Shown here: one piece after another, positions 39,714-49,946 of the stretch | Layout: every line of letters begins with the position of its first letter | Numbering within the stretch: position 1 is the stretch's first letter | Assembly (NCBI GenBank): GCA_030625685.1 | Contig: DAOUQJ010000009.1 | Span: 1-64,000, forward strand | Direction of reading: 5' to 3' | From: Oscillospiraceae bacterium | GTDB taxonomy: Bacteria > Bacillota > Clostridia > Oscillospirales > Oscillospiraceae | DNA: 64,000 nt | Translations under genes and position numbers: made by a program | Notes under the pieces: model-generated | The model's input: the letters and a program-made list of their open reading frames with translations, nothing else | Database searches by the model: none | Told to the model about the DNA's origin: nothing

Positions 39714-40145
39714 CTAGAAAAAGAAATACTGTACAAACCCCATAATAACACTAGTACATATTCCATACACAATTACAGGACCAGCTACGGAAAACAGCTT
39801 CACCGCTGTCCCTGTAATTGCACCTTCACTTTTAAATTCCATTGCCGGAGAAACCATTGCATTTGCAAATCCCGTAATTGGTACAAGCGTACCAGCACCA
39901 GCTCTCTTTGCAATTTTATCAAATATACCAATACCAGTTAAAAGAGCAGCGATGGCAATCCATGTCATTGAAACAAGTGTTGACACCTGTTCTTCATCCG
40001 TTCCCAACAATCGAAGCCCATCAGCCATTAGTTGTCCTATAAGACAAATGGTGCCTCCTACTAAAAAAGCCCAAAGAAGATTCTTTCCCAGAGGAGATGG
40101 TTTTTGTTTCTCTTCGACATATGCAACATACTCTTGCTTTGTCAT
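39714..40145 (-). CDS. spoVAC: Stage V sporulation protein AC-like protein
   Basis: MTKQEYVAYVEEKQKPSPLGKNLLWAFLVGGTICLIGQ...GAGTLVPITGFANAMVSPAMEFKSEGAITGTAVKLFSVAGPVIVYG. Possibly starts 2 codons earlier at TTG. Confidence 0.88.
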   Translation of the reverse strand: MTKQEYVAYVEEKQKPSPLGKNLLWAFLVGGTICLIGQLMADGLRLLGTDEEQVSTLVSMTWIAIAALLTGIGIFDKIAKRAGAGTLVPITGFANAMVSPAMEFKSEGAITGTAVKLFSVAGPVIVYGICTSVIMGFVQYFFF

Positions 40146-40246
40146 ATTCAATTTAAACACCTCGTTTCATATTTACTTAGTTTTCTATATATTGCTAGAA
40201 ATATGTATAAATTATTAGTTCAAATAAAAACAACCCCTCATTTCAC

Positions 40247-40274
40247 TTGACAAAACAAAGAATAAGTATATAAT
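40247..40274 (+). promoter_or_regulatory. Putative sigma-A promoter for rpsF-ssb-rpsR
   Basis: TTGACA-N16-TATAAT. Confidence 0.65.
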
Positions 40275-40354
40275 AATATGGTCTGCTTAAATGCAGAAAT
40301 ATCCTTGTTACTTTTAAAAGAAAGTAGCCATATGTCCATAAGGAGGTGCAGAAA

Positions 40355-40651
40355 ATGGCAAAAGTAAATGCAAACTACGAAGTTGTATACATCTTAGATC
40401 CCGCAGTTGGTGAAGAAGCAATTGCAGGCCTAGTAGAAAAATTCAAATCTTTGGTAGAAACGCAAGGAACTGTAACTGCGGTTGACGAATGGGGTAAACG
40501 TCGTTTGGCGTATCCAATCAACGATCTAAATGACGGTTACTATGTTTTCATGACGTTCTCTTCCACTCCTGATCTACCAAAAGAGCTAGATCGTGTTATG
40601 AAAATTACAGATGGCATGCTTCGTTCAATGATCATCTGTAAAGACGCGTAA
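40355..40651 (+). CDS. rpsF: 30S ribosomal protein S6
   Basis: NYEVVYILDPAVGEEAIAGLVEKFKSLVETQGTVTAVDEWGKRRLAYPINDLNDGYYVFMTF. Confidence 0.96.
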   Translation: MAKVNANYEVVYILDPAVGEEAIAGLVEKFKSLVETQGTVTAVDEWGKRRLAYPINDLNDGYYVFMTFSSTPDLPKELDRVMKITDGMLRSMIICKDA

Positions 40652-40664
40652 GGAGGTTTGTTGT

Positions 40665-41135
40665 ATGCTCAACAAAATCTTTTTACAAGGTCGTCTTGTC
40701 GCTGATCCAGAACTCAGACATACACCCAATGGAGTAGCTGTTGCTACTTTCCGTTTGGCAGTTGACCGCGATTTCAAAGATCGCGAAACTGGTGAAAAAA
40801 AAGCTGATTTCATTACTGTTGTCGCTTGGCGTCAAACAGGAGAATTTGTATCTCGTTACTTTAACAAAGGTCGTATGGCCGTCGTTGATGGTAGACTACA
40901 AATGAGAAACTATACTGACCGTGATGGCAATAAGCGCACGATGGCTGAAGTTGTCGCTGACAGTGTTTACTTTGGGGATTCTCGCAAAGATGCAGAAGGT
41001 GGAAATTTTTCTGCTCCTAATGCTTCTTTTGCAAACCCATATTCTTCTCCTGCGGATGGTGGTTATATCCCATCTTCAAGTGATAACGATCAATTTGCCG
41101 AAATCACGGATGATGACGGCGACTTACCTTTCTAA
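40665..41135 (+). CDS. ssb: Single-stranded DNA-binding protein
   Basis: MLNKIFLQGRLVADPELRHTPNGVAVATFRLAVDR...; acidic tail DDDGDLPF. Confidence 0.97.
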   Translation: MLNKIFLQGRLVADPELRHTPNGVAVATFRLAVDRDFKDRETGEKKADFITVVAWRQTGEFVSRYFNKGRMAVVDGRLQMRNYTDRDGNKRTMAEVVADSVYFGDSRKDAEGGNFSAPNASFANPYSSPADGGYIPSSSDNDQFAEITDDDGDLPF

Positions 41136-41170
41136 TTCGAAAGACATCATAATATAAGGAGGCTAGCTCT

Positions 41171-41410
41171 ATGGCTATGGATAAAGATCGTTCTCGCGGA
41201 CGCAAACGTCGTAAAGTTTGTTCATTCTGCGTTGATAAAGTAGAACAAATCGATTATAAAGATGCTGCAAAATTGCGTCGTTTTCTTTCTGAACGTTCCA
41301 AAATTCTTCCTCGTCGTACTACTGGCACATGTGCTATGCACCAACGTCAGTTGACAGAAGCAATTAAACGTTCTCGTCAAATCGCATTGTTACCTTACGT
41401 AACTGATTGA
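41171..41410 (+). CDS. rpsR: 30S ribosomal protein S18
   Basis: [66 protein letters not shown]. Confidence 0.97.
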   Translation: MAMDKDRSRGRKRRKVCSFCVDKVEQIDYKDAAKLRRFLSERSKILPRRTTGTCAMHQRQLTEAIKRSRQIALLPYVTD

Positions 41411-41417
41411 CATTTTA

Positions 41418-41458
41418 TAAAGGCAGGTCAAACAAATTATTTGACCTGCCTTTTTTAT
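41418..41458 (+). terminator. Terminator after rpsR
   Basis: AAAGGCAGGTCAAACAAATTATTTGACCTGCCTTTTTT. Confidence 0.85.
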
Positions 41459-41603
41459 TGCATCAATAATATAATACATATTTGGAGTAGCATTAAAATG
41501 ATTACACCCATGAAGTGTCTCCAACTATAGCACAATTTCATCCCTTCTTTTAAGTTATTTTGTGTCATAGTCAGAAAACTACTCAAAGCAAATTTCACCA
41601 AAT

Positions 41604-41640
41604 AAAAACACCTATCTTATTAACTAAGATAGGTGTTTTC
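41604..41640 (-). terminator. Terminator of the hypothetical gene at 41643
   Basis: AAAACACCTATCTTAttaacTAAGATAGGTGTTTT. Confidence 0.8.
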
Positions 41641-41642
41641 TA

Positions 41643-41972
41643 TCATTCTGTTTCCGAATCCATATACACTACAATATCTTCATCTGAAATATTGCCTTCT
41701 TTTTTGATCTGCGCTACTCTTTCTTTATTTTTTTTGATTTGCTCTTTCACTTTTGCTAGCTTTGAAAATAGCTCCTCAAAGCCTTCTTCAGGTGAATTTT
41801 CATGTAACTGAACATAAAGTTTACCAACTTCTGCGTACAGCAAATTAATTTTTTCTTCTTCTGCCATTGTATTTAAATTGATTTTGGTGATTTCACTTGC
41901 TTCCTTTGCTTTTTCAACACCTGCTAAAGTTAAGGATTTTGTCTTGTTTTTAAATATCTTCCAATTGCTCAC
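41643..41972 (-). CDS. Hypothetical coiled-coil protein
   Basis: GTG start behind AGGGGAG; VSNWKIFKNKTKSLTLAGVEKAKEASEITKINLNTMAEEEKINLLYAEVGKLYVQLHENSPEEGF...; own terminator. Confidence 0.75.
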   Translation of the reverse strand: MSNWKIFKNKTKSLTLAGVEKAKEASEITKINLNTMAEEEKINLLYAEVGKLYVQLHENSPEEGFEELFSKLAKVKEQIKKNKERVAQIKKEGNISDEDIVVYMDSETE

Positions 41973-42173
41973 GATAAAACTCCCCTTCATTGATTGGACA
42001 ATTGCATCTATACATCTATCCATGATATGATACCAAATATACTGGGAACTACTCACTATTTTACATCATTCTTAGAATGCTTTCAATGCTTTTGTCAATT
42101 TCACTTTTCAATATAGTATAGTATCTTTTGGCTATATTTGTTCCAAAAATTCAACACTTCGGAGGAATTTTAC

Positions 42174-43139
42174 TTGCTTTATTATTTTGCGCCTTTAGAG
42201 GGAATCACAAACTCTGTTTATCACAATGCCTATCATCAATTTTTTAAACCTTTGAATAAGAGCTTCACACCTTTTTTTATTCCCAATGAAGAAAAAGGTC
42301 TGTCAAAAAAAGATCAAGCAGAACTACGAAACTATAAAACAAATTCCCTCATCGTACCACAACTTCTCACAAATCACAGTGACTCTTTTATCAAAGCATC
42401 CGAAACACTCAAAGATTTGGACTATTCTGAAGTGAATCTCAATTTAGGCTGTCCTTCAGGCACCGTGGTTTCAAAACGACGCGGTTCCGGATTTCTGTCT
42501 CAGTTAGATGCACTAGAATCTTTTTTAGAAGATATTTTTTCCAACACATCTCTTAAAATCTCACTGAAAACACGACTTGGACTACGTGACCCAGATGAAT
42601 TTTCAAATATTATGCTACTATTTGAAAAATATCCACTCCATGAGCTCATCATTCATCCGCGTGTACGAGAGGATTATTATTCCGGCAAACCTCATATGGA
42701 TGTTTTTTCTAACTGTCTAGATAATGCTAAATTTCCAATTATATATAGCGGTGATTTATTTTCTGCAGCGCAAATTAAACATTTTCAACAAACCTATGCA
42801 AAAACACAAGGGCTAATGCTTGGGCGTGGAATCATTGCAAACCCCGGTCTCTTTGAACACGCAGCACTCAACAAACCGATAACTTCGACTTTGTTTCAAG
42901 ATTTTCACAATTATCTGTATGAACAATACCAATCAATTCTATTTGGTCCAAAACCAGTTCTATTCAAAATGAAAGAACTCTGTTTTTATATGCTTCATAT
43001 GTTTGAAAATCATGAAAAACATGCTAAGAGAATTCGTAAAACGCAAAATTTGTCAGATTATGATAACGCAATCAAATCTGTCTTTCGCGACCTCACCTTC
43101 AATCCAAACAATGCATTTCACCCAAAACTGAAAAATTAA
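42174..43139 (+). CDS. tRNA-dihydrouridine synthase family protein
   Basis: TTG start behind GGAGGAATTTTAC; YYFAPLEGITNSVYHNAYHQFF; VNLNLGCPSGTVVSKRRGSGFL; LMLGRGIIANPGLF. Confidence 0.9.
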   Translation: MLYYFAPLEGITNSVYHNAYHQFFKPLNKSFTPFFIPNEEKGLSKKDQAELRNYKTNSLIVPQLLTNHSDSFIKASETLKDLDYSEVNLNLGCPSGTVVSKRRGSGFLSQLDALESFLEDIFSNTSLKISLKTRLGLRDPDEFSNIMLLFEKYPLHELIIHPRVREDYYSGKPHMDVFSNCLDNAKFPIIYSGDLFSAAQIKHFQQTYAKTQGLMLGRGIIANPGLFEHAALNKPITSTLFQDFHNYLYEQYQSILFGPKPVLFKMKELCFYMLHMFENHEKHAKRIRKTQNLSDYDNAIKSVFRDLTFNPNNAFHPKLKN

Positions 43140-43147
43140 ACACTTTC

Positions 43148-43176
43148 TTGACAAGAAAGCATTCCTTTCGTATACT
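43148..43176 (+). promoter_or_regulatory. Promoter of the T-box transcript
   Basis: TTGACA-N17-TATACT. Confidence 0.75.
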
Positions 43177-43182
43177 GTTATG

Positions 43183-43420
43183 AGAACATGGCGATGATAG
43201 GATTGAGTATGTCTCGATTGGGTTCAGAGAGAAGGCGGATGCTGCGAGCCTTTCCCAAGACGACAGAAGTGTCACCCTTGAGCTATATGTCGGAAACTTT
43301 GAGTATGACATATCGGTCACCCTCCGTTATAAGGGAATGAAGTGTGAGTATTTTTACTCAAATTCAGGTGGTACCACGGATTTTTTCGCCCTGAGATAAT
43401 TCTCAGGGCGTTTTTTATTG
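43183..43420 (+). promoter_or_regulatory. T-box leader (tRNA-Val type inferred) with antiterminator and terminator
   Basis: Core TTCAGGTGGTACCACGG (43363-43379) followed by terminator CGCCCTGAGATAATTCTCAGGGCGTTTTTT; GAAGTGTCACCCTTGAGC specifier-loop-like segment contains the Val triplets GTG/GTC. Confidence 0.9.
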
Positions 43421-43430
43421 GGAGGTTATT

Positions 43431-43955
43431 ATGCACTTTATCAACAATACAACTTATAACAAGCAATCATTAAATGCGCTCAACCAACTAGCAAACAAAA
43501 CTGTTGACCCAATGAAGAAAATCGGTCAGAGACTGCTTTGCATCGTCGTCGGTGCAGCTAGCTTATATTATGGTTACCACTTACAAAACACCACAGAAGA
43601 AAGCAGTCTCTTTGCTACTGCAGCCTTACTTTATGGTACACTGTTTCTTTTGATCGGAGTATTCTGGGTCAGATTTCAAAATTACACTTCTATGCGGATG
43701 CTCACAAAAGGTGTGAAAGATTGTCGTTATGATTTTTCTGACGCTGGATTTGCTTCAGAGCATGCAATTGCCCAATCAAATTTTCAATACCGAAACATTT
43801 ATGCCATTAGTCAAAATGAACTATATATTGCTCTCTTTCTCGACAACAAACACGGTATCATCATTGATAAGAATGGATTTCTTGAAGGAACTTCTGATGA
43901 TTTCATCGAATTTCTTGAAGAGAAAACTGAGCTTACCACTACCTCCGTTAAATGA
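43431..43955 (+). CDS. YcxB-like-domain membrane protein between the T-box and valS
   Basis: Two TM segments ([31 protein letters not shown]) and a C-terminal [48 protein letters not shown] pattern. Confidence 0.75.
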   Translation: MHFINNTTYNKQSLNALNQLANKTVDPMKKIGQRLLCIVVGAASLYYGYHLQNTTEESSLFATAALLYGTLFLLIGVFWVRFQNYTSMRMLTKGVKDCRYDFSDAGFASEHAIAQSNFQYRNIYAISQNELYIALFLDNKHGIIIDKNGFLEGTSDDFIEFLEEKTELTTTSVK

Positions 43956-43969
43956 AAGGATTGACACTC

Positions 43970-46594
43970 ATGCGCGAATTATCAAAAGTTTATGACCCTC
44001 GCGAAGTTGAAGAACGTATTTATTCCCAATGGGAAGATGCCAAATGCTTTGCTGGAGTACGTGACAAAAACAAGAAACCCTTTACGATTGTAATGCCACC
44101 TCCAAATGTCACTGGTCAACTACATATGGGCCATGCCATGGACTGTACGCTACAAGACATTCTCATTCGCTTCAAACGTATGCAAGGCTACAGCGCATTA
44201 TGGCTTCCTGGCACTGACCATGCAGGTATTGCAACCCAAATCAAAGTTGAAGAAATGCTTCGAGTGAATGAAGGCCTAAGTCGCCACGATTTAGGGCGTG
44301 AAAAGTTCTTAGAGCGAGTTTGGGAATGGAAAAACACATACGGTGATCGCATCGTCTCTCAACAAAAGAAAATGGGCGCATCTTGTGATTGGGACAGAGC
44401 TAGATTCACCATGGATGAAGGTTGTTCCAAAGCAGTCCGCGATGTTTTCGTATCACTTTATGAAAAAGGCCTTATTTACAGAGGAAGTCGAATCATAAAC
44501 TGGTGCCCAAATTGTACAACTGCTTTGAGCGATGCGGAAGTTGAATACAAAGAAAAACCAGGAAACCTTTGGCACTTAAAATACCCAATCAAAGGCGAAG
44601 ACAATCGTTATGTTGTGGTCGCCACTTCTCGACCTGAGACCATGCTCGGTGACTCAGGGGTAGCCGTAAATCCGAATGATCCTCGTTATCAGGACTTAAT
44701 CGGCAAGACTTGTATTTTACCACTTGTCAAACGTGAAATCCCTATTGTTGCAGATGACTATGTCGATGTTGAATTTGGAACTGGTTGCGTTAAAATGACA
44801 CCCGCTCATGACCCAAATGACTTCGAAGTGGGACTGCGTCATAACTTAGAATCTATTCGCATCCTCGACGACAATGGCATTGTCAATGAATTGGGTGGCG
44901 TATATGCAGGACTTGATCGTTATGAAGCTAGACGCAAAATCGTTTCCGATTTAGAAGCACAAGGATTACTAGAAAATGTAGTAGAACATGCGCATAACGT
45001 TGGCACTTGTTATCGTTGTGGCACAGATGTTGAACCAATAATTTCAGCACAATGGTTTGTCAAAATGGAACCACTTGCAAAAGAAGCGCTTGATGTTGTT
45101 AAAAATGGTGAAACCAAATTTGTTCCAGATCGTTTTTCTAAAACCTATCTCAATTGGATGGAAAATGTTCATGATTGGTGTATTTCTCGCCAATTATGGT
45201 GGGGACACCAAATCCCAGCGTGGCACTGTAATGATTGTGGAGCACTCACAGTAGATCGCGAAGACCCTTGTTGTTGTGTCGCTTGTCAAAGTAAAAATAT
45301 CACACGTGATCCAGATGTTCTGGATACTTGGTTTTCTTCAGCTCTTTGGCCTTTCTCAACGCTTGGCTACCCTGACAACACAGAAGATTTAAACTATTTT
45401 TATCCCAATGACGTACTTGTCACAGGCTATGATATCATTTTCTTCTGGGTCGCGCGTATGATATTCTCAGGCTGTGAACACACTGGAAAAACACCTTTCC
45501 ACACTGTATTTATTCATGGACTTGTGCGAGATGACAAAGGTCGAAAAATGAGTAAATCCCTCGGCAATGGCATTGATCCTCTCGAGATGGCAGAACAATA
45601 TGGTGCAGACGCATTGCGTTTCAATCTAGTATCAGGAAATTCACCAGGTAATGATCTTCGGTTCTATACTGAACGTTGTGAAGCTATGCGTAACTTTGCA
45701 AATAAAGTTTGGAATGCTTCTCGCTTTCTCATGATGAATTTAACCATTACTGACAACGCTTTACCATCTGATTTGGCTCTCGAAGACAAATGGATTCTGT
45801 CAAAACTTAACCGTTTGATTCCAGAAATCACAGATAATATGGAACACTACGAACTTGGTGTTTCAGCAGGAAAAATCTATGACTTCATTTGGGATACCTA
45901 CTGTGACTGGTACATCGAAATGACAAAAACTCGCTTGCAAAGCGAAGACCCTGTCGCCAAAGAAAATACACAACGCGTTCTTTGCTATGTACTCACAGAA
46001 CTCCTGAAGCTACTGCACCCATTCATGCCATTCATTACAGAAGAAATCTGGCAAGCACTTCCTCATGAAGGAGATTTCCTCATGATGCAATCTTGGCCAG
46101 TGCCAAACGACGCTCTCAATTATCCAGAAGAGGAAGCAGCCATGGAACTTGTGATTGACGCCATCAAAGCTATCCGCAGTCGTAGAGCTGAAATGAATGT
46201 ACCTCCCTCTAAAAAAGCACGACTACTCATTGAAACCACCGAAAAAGATGCGTTCACTTTGGGAACCCCAATGCTTTTGCGCTTGGCATATGGTAGTGAA
46301 GTAGAATTCATTGAAACTGCTCCTAATAGCCTCAATGGTCTTGTTACTGTCACAACTTATGTCTGCAAAATCTATATGCCACTTGCCGAACTCGTTGACC
46401 TTGCCAAAGAAAAAGCTAGAATTGAAAAAGAAATTGCAAAACAAAATGCTGAACTCCAAAAATTAAGCAAAAAACTCGATAACCCTGGTTTTCTAGCCAA
46501 AGCACCCGAAAACGTAATTGCAAGTGAACGTGAAAAATGTGAAAAAGCAACAGCACTCATCCAAAAACTAAATGAACAGTTAGATTCTTTATAA
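43970..46594 (+). CDS. valS: Valine--tRNA ligase
   Basis: [49 protein letters not shown]-terminal coiled coil. ATG with AAAGGA RBS. Confidence 0.97.
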   Translation: MRELSKVYDPREVEERIYSQWEDAKCFAGVRDKNKKPFTIVMPPPNVTGQLHMGHAMDCTLQDILIRFKRMQGYSALWLPGTDHAGIATQIKVEEMLRVNEGLSRHDLGREKFLERVWEWKNTYGDRIVSQQKKMGASCDWDRARFTMDEGCSKAVRDVFVSLYEKGLIYRGSRIINWCPNCTTALSDAEVEYKEKPGNLWHLKYPIKGEDNRYVVVATSRPETMLGDSGVAVNPNDPRYQDLIGKTCILPLVKREIPIVADDYVDVEFGTGCVKMTPAHDPNDFEVGLRHNLESIRILDDNGIVNELGGVYAGLDRYEARRKIVSDLEAQGLLENVVEHAHNVGTCYRCGTDVEPIISAQWFVKMEPLAKEALDVVKNGETKFVPDRFSKTYLNWMENVHDWCISRQLWWGHQIPAWHCNDCGALTVDREDPCCCVACQSKNITRDPDVLDTWFSSALWPFSTLGYPDNTEDLNYFYPNDVLVTGYDIIFFWVARMIFSGCEHTGKTPFHTVFIHGLVRDDKGRKMSKSLGNGIDPLEMAEQYGADALRFNLVSGNSPGNDLRFYTERCEAMRNFANKVWNASRFLMMNLTITDNALPSDLALEDKWILSKLNRLIPEITDNMEHYELGVSAGKIYDFIWDTYCDWYIEMTKTRLQSEDPVAKENTQRVLCYVLTELLKLLHPFMPFITEEIWQALPHEGDFLMMQSWPVPNDALNYPEEEAAMELVIDAIKAIRSRRAEMNVPPSKKARLLIETTEKDAFTLGTPMLLRLAYGSEVEFIETAPNSLNGLVTVTTYVCKIYMPLAELVDLAKEKARIEKEIAKQNAELQKLSKKLDNPGFLAKAPENVIASEREKCEKATALIQKLNEQLDSL

Positions 46595-46655
46595 TTTCTA
46601 TAAGAATTTTTACAAGCACGCTTTCTTCGACAAAAACACATATAACTATCACGTA

Positions 46656-46697
46656 TAATCGCAGTATACCTTATTGGTATACTGCGATTATTTTTTC
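46656..46697 (+). terminator. Terminator after valS
   Basis: AATCGCAGTATACC-TTAT-TGGTATACTGCGATTATTTTTT. Confidence 0.85.
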
Positions 46698-46731
46698 ATT
46701 TTGATGATTACACACAGGAGGAACTACACAT

Positions 46732-47037
46732 ATGCCCATAACTTGTACAAGCTCAGACCGAACCCTCCATGCAAATTTGACTGGAGATATTGACCATCAT
46801 GCAGCTAAAGATCTCATTGAACAATTTGAAATTCAAATGGATCGCTATGTTCCAAAAAACCTGATTATCGACTGTACAGGCATCACTTTTATGGATAGCT
46901 CTGGTATCGCTGTTATATTAAGACTATGGCATCGTATGAATGCCAACGAGGGAACACTTTCAGTACAAAATATACCCAAGCAACCACTCAAAGTCTTGCG
47001 TGCAGCAGGATTAGATAAAATCATTACGTTTGAATGA
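46732..47037 (+). CDS. spoIIAA: Anti-sigma F factor antagonist SpoIIAA (STAS domain)
   Basis: PKNLIIDCTGITFMDSSGIAVILRLWHRM; followed by spoIIAB and sigF. Confidence 0.93.
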   Translation: MPITCTSSDRTLHANLTGDIDHHAAKDLIEQFEIQMDRYVPKNLIIDCTGITFMDSSGIAVILRLWHRMNANEGTLSVQNIPKQPLKVLRAAGLDKIITFE

Positions 47038-47051
47038 AAGGAGCACTCCAT

Positions 47052-47504
47052 ATGTTATCCATTTCTTGCACCAATGAAGTAACAATACAATTTTTATCTC
47101 GCTCTTCAAATGAGGGCTTTGCACGAAATGCTGTCGCCTCTTTTGTCGCTCAACTTGATCCTACACTTGATGAAATTGGCGATATTAAAACTGCCGTCAG
47201 CGAAGCTGTTACGAATGCAATTGTACACGCCTATCCTGAAGACATCGGAAAAATTATGCTCCGCATTCGCTTATACTCAGACAGAAGCATAGAAATTTAC
47301 GTGAAAGACTGGGGCATTGGGATTGACGATATTGAAAAGGCAAAAACAGCCATGTTTACTACTGGAAATGATGAGCGTTCTGGCATGGGTTTTACCATTA
47401 TGGACAGTTTTATGGATAAACTAAAAGTAGTCTCAAAACGTGGTAAAGGAACCGTAATCACTATGCGACGCCGATTTTCACCTCGCTTAGGAACGACTTT
47501 GTAA
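47052..47504 (+). CDS. spoIIAB: Anti-sigma F factor SpoIIAB
   Basis: SRSSNEGFARNAVASFVAQLDPTLDEIGDIKTAVSEAVTNAIVHAYPED; GHKL ATPase motifs. Confidence 0.95.
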   Translation: MLSISCTNEVTIQFLSRSSNEGFARNAVASFVAQLDPTLDEIGDIKTAVSEAVTNAIVHAYPEDIGKIMLRIRLYSDRSIEIYVKDWGIGIDDIEKAKTAMFTTGNDERSGMGFTIMDSFMDKLKVVSKRGKGTVITMRRRFSPRLGTTL

Positions 47505-48217
47505 TGAACAATGAAATGCAAAACTTGTTAGAAATCGCAAGGCAAGGAGATAATTTGGCTTGCGAGAAACTCCTCGAAGAAAATTCAGGTCTCGTCTGGA
47601 GTATTGTACGTCGCTATAACAAAAGCCATGCTGACCTTGAAGACCTCTATCAATTGGGTTGTTTGGGTTTTATCAAGGCAGTCAGAGGTTTTGACCCTGA
47701 ATTTGGAACGCAATTTTCTACCTATGCTGTCCCAAAAATCGCGGGAGAAATCAGACGTTTTCTTCGAGATGATGGAATGGTAAAAGTAAGCAGAAGCATC
47801 AAAGAACGAGCCAGTAGTATCCGACAAGCACGAAACGAATTGCAGCTTGCCTTAGATCGTGAACCTTCCATTCAAGAAATATCAGCACAAACAGGATTTA
47901 GCATTGAAGAAATCGCTTCTACCGATCTTGCAGTATCCTCGGTTAGCTCACTGCAAGCAGAGCAAGGTGATGGTGGAACCAACTTACAAGACTTACTGGG
48001 TTGTGAGGGACCTGAAGAACACTTGGTTGAAGTTGTTGACTTGCGAAATGCGATTCGCACCTTATCTGAGCGAGAGCAAAGCATCATCCTACTTCGCTAC
48101 TATAAAGGGTTGACTCAAGATAAAATTGCAAAGATATTAAACATCAGTCAAGTGCAAGTGTCTCGCTTAGAAAAAAAATCCATTGGAAAGCTTCGCACTA
48201 CACTTTCCTACCACTAG
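47504..48217 (+). CDS. sigF: RNA polymerase sporulation sigma factor SigF
   Basis: ENSGLVWSIVRRY...DLEDLYQLGCLGFIKAVRGFDPEFGTQFSTYAVPKIAGEIRRFLRDDG; TAATG overlap with spoIIAB. Confidence 0.95.
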   Translation: MNNEMQNLLEIARQGDNLACEKLLEENSGLVWSIVRRYNKSHADLEDLYQLGCLGFIKAVRGFDPEFGTQFSTYAVPKIAGEIRRFLRDDGMVKVSRSIKERASSIRQARNELQLALDREPSIQEISAQTGFSIEEIASTDLAVSSVSSLQAEQGDGGTNLQDLLGCEGPEEHLVEVVDLRNAIRTLSEREQSIILLRYYKGLTQDKIAKILNISQVQVSRLEKKSIGKLRTTLSYH

Positions 48218-49176
48218 CTATTCAAAAATGAAATTTCAGAGGGAATTATGATGTCTTTTATCCCCACTTTTTCCCACGAAAACTCTTCAAGTAATTCTCT
48301 AGCAGTGATTGAATCTAATACATCAATAAGTCCAATTTGATAAGCTAAATAACCAATAATCTTCTGTGGTGTAGTATTTTTTCGAAGTGCATCAAATGAT
48401 AAGTCTTTATCTCTCTTTGACAATCGTCTTCCTGTAGAATCTACAAGCAAAGGGACGTGAGTATACTGTGGTATTTTATACCCCAGTTTTTCCATCAACC
48501 AAATCTGGCGCGAGGTAGACGAAAGAAGATCTCTACCACGAACTACACGTGTTATTCCCATTTCTCCATCATCAACCACCACTGCAAGTTGATAAGCGAA
48601 GACACCATCCGATCGACAAAGTATAAAGTCACCACAAGCGCTCGTTAGGTTCTCTTCAAATTTGCCGTATTGATTATCATTAAATGCAACATATTGATCT
48701 GGTACTGTGATACGCATAGATTTGTTTCTACCCATTTTTTCCAACTCTTCAATTTCATGAATTTCTAACGTACGACAACGTCCATGATACAATAATGTCC
48801 CATCACTAGCATGTGGTGCATTGGCGATCATGCGCTCTTTTCGATTGCAATAACACGGATAAATGAATTCTTTGCGCGATAACACGTGCAGTGCCTTTTC
48901 ATATCGTTCCGTTCGTCTACTTTGCAAATAATCCGTTGAGTCATGATCAAAATAACCTTTGTCCCAATCTAACCCTAACCAAGTAAAATCATCCACAATT
49001 TGAGAAATATACTCTAGGCGACATCGTTCTCTATCTAAATCTTCTATTCTGAGTATGAGTTCTCCACCTTGTTTCCTAATATCCAACCACACAAGTAAAG
49101 CAGTGAAAATATTTCCTAAATGCATTCGGCCACTTGGAGTAGGTGCCAATCGTCCTATTGCTTTCTTATCACTCAT
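48214..49176 (-). CDS. gluQRS: Glutamyl-Q tRNA(Asp) synthetase-like protein
   Basis: GRLAPTPSGRMHLGNIFTALLVWLDIR; GRRLSKRDKDLSFDALR; about 320 aa, truncated GlnRS/GluRS-like. Confidence 0.9.
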   Translation of the reverse strand: MSDKKAIGRLAPTPSGRMHLGNIFTALLVWLDIRKQGGELILRIEDLDRERCRLEYISQIVDDFTWLGLDWDKGYFDHDSTDYLQSRRTERYEKALHVLSRKEFIYPCYCNRKERMIANAPHASDGTLLYHGRCRTLEIHEIEELEKMGRNKSMRITVPDQYVAFNDNQYGKFEENLTSACGDFILCRSDGVFAYQLAVVVDDGEMGITRVVRGRDLLSSTSRQIWLMEKLGYKIPQYTHVPLLVDSTGRRLSKRDKDLSFDALRKNTTPQKIIGYLAYQIGLIDVLDSITARELLEEFSWEKVGIKDIIIPSEISFLNS

Positions 49177-49199
49177 TGTTATAGTTTCTCCTTAAAAAG

Positions 49200-49228
49200 A
49201 CGTGAAATAGCATAGCTATTTCACGTCT
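49200..49228. terminator. Hairpin between rnc and gluQRS
   Basis: GACGTGAAATAGcaTAGCTATTTCACGTC. Confidence 0.6.
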
Positions 49229-49242
49229 TAGCATTGATACTA

Positions 49243-49917
49243 CTAAAGGCCCAGAGAAGCAATGCCGGCTTTTGCTGCTTCCTGTTCCGCCTCTTTTTTG
49301 CTTCTTCCTTCACCTTGTCCGATTGATTCATCATCTAGATACACATTAATCGTAAAAACCTTATTGTGATCTGGACCAGTTTCTTTCATCAAAACATAAC
49401 GAAGCTCACGTCCATTGTCTTTCTGAATGATTTCTTGCAAGGTCGTTTTATAGTCTTGAATTGTGGCGGACTTTTCTGCTTCATTTTCCAAAATAAAACG
49501 GTGAATAACCTTTCGAACTTGCCCAATTCCACCATCTAAATAAATTGCAGCCAAAATAGCTTCTATTGCATCAGCTTGTATAGAGGGTCTCTGTCTTCCA
49601 CCACCAGATAATTCCCCTTTTCCTAACTTTAAATATTCGCCAACTTGCAGTTTCTCAGCAACCTCAACCAAACTATTTTCACAAACTAACGCTGAGCGAA
49701 TTTTTGTTAATTCACCTTCCGCCAAATCCAAACGTTTTCGATACAAATGGTCTGCTACCACAAGACCCAAAATCGAATCTCCCAGAAATTCTAACCGTTC
49801 ATTGCTCGACAATCCAATATCTCGATGTTCATTTGCATATGAACTATGGGTCAATGCATTTTCGAGCAACTTAGGGTCACGAAAAGTATAACCTATTTTT
49901 TCTTCTAGCCCTTTCAT
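49243..49917 (-). CDS. rnc: Ribonuclease III
   Basis: LTHSSYANEH...NERLEFLGDSILGLVVADHLY; C-terminal dsRBD. Confidence 0.96.
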   Translation of the reverse strand: MKGLEEKIGYTFRDPKLLENALTHSSYANEHRDIGLSSNERLEFLGDSILGLVVADHLYRKRLDLAEGELTKIRSALVCENSLVEVAEKLQVGEYLKLGKGELSGGGRQRPSIQADAIEAILAAIYLDGGIGQVRKVIHRFILENEAEKSATIQDYKTTLQEIIQKDNGRELRYVLMKETGPDHNKVFTINVYLDDESIGQGEGRSKKEAEQEAAKAGIASLGL

Positions 49918-49946
49918 GTTACTCCCTCTTTTCAATCTTGATTTGT

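Noticed and set aside
43099-43320. 73-aa minus-strand ORF in the valS leader
   Set aside because: Lies within the promoter and T-box RNA, which explain the conservation-like structure.
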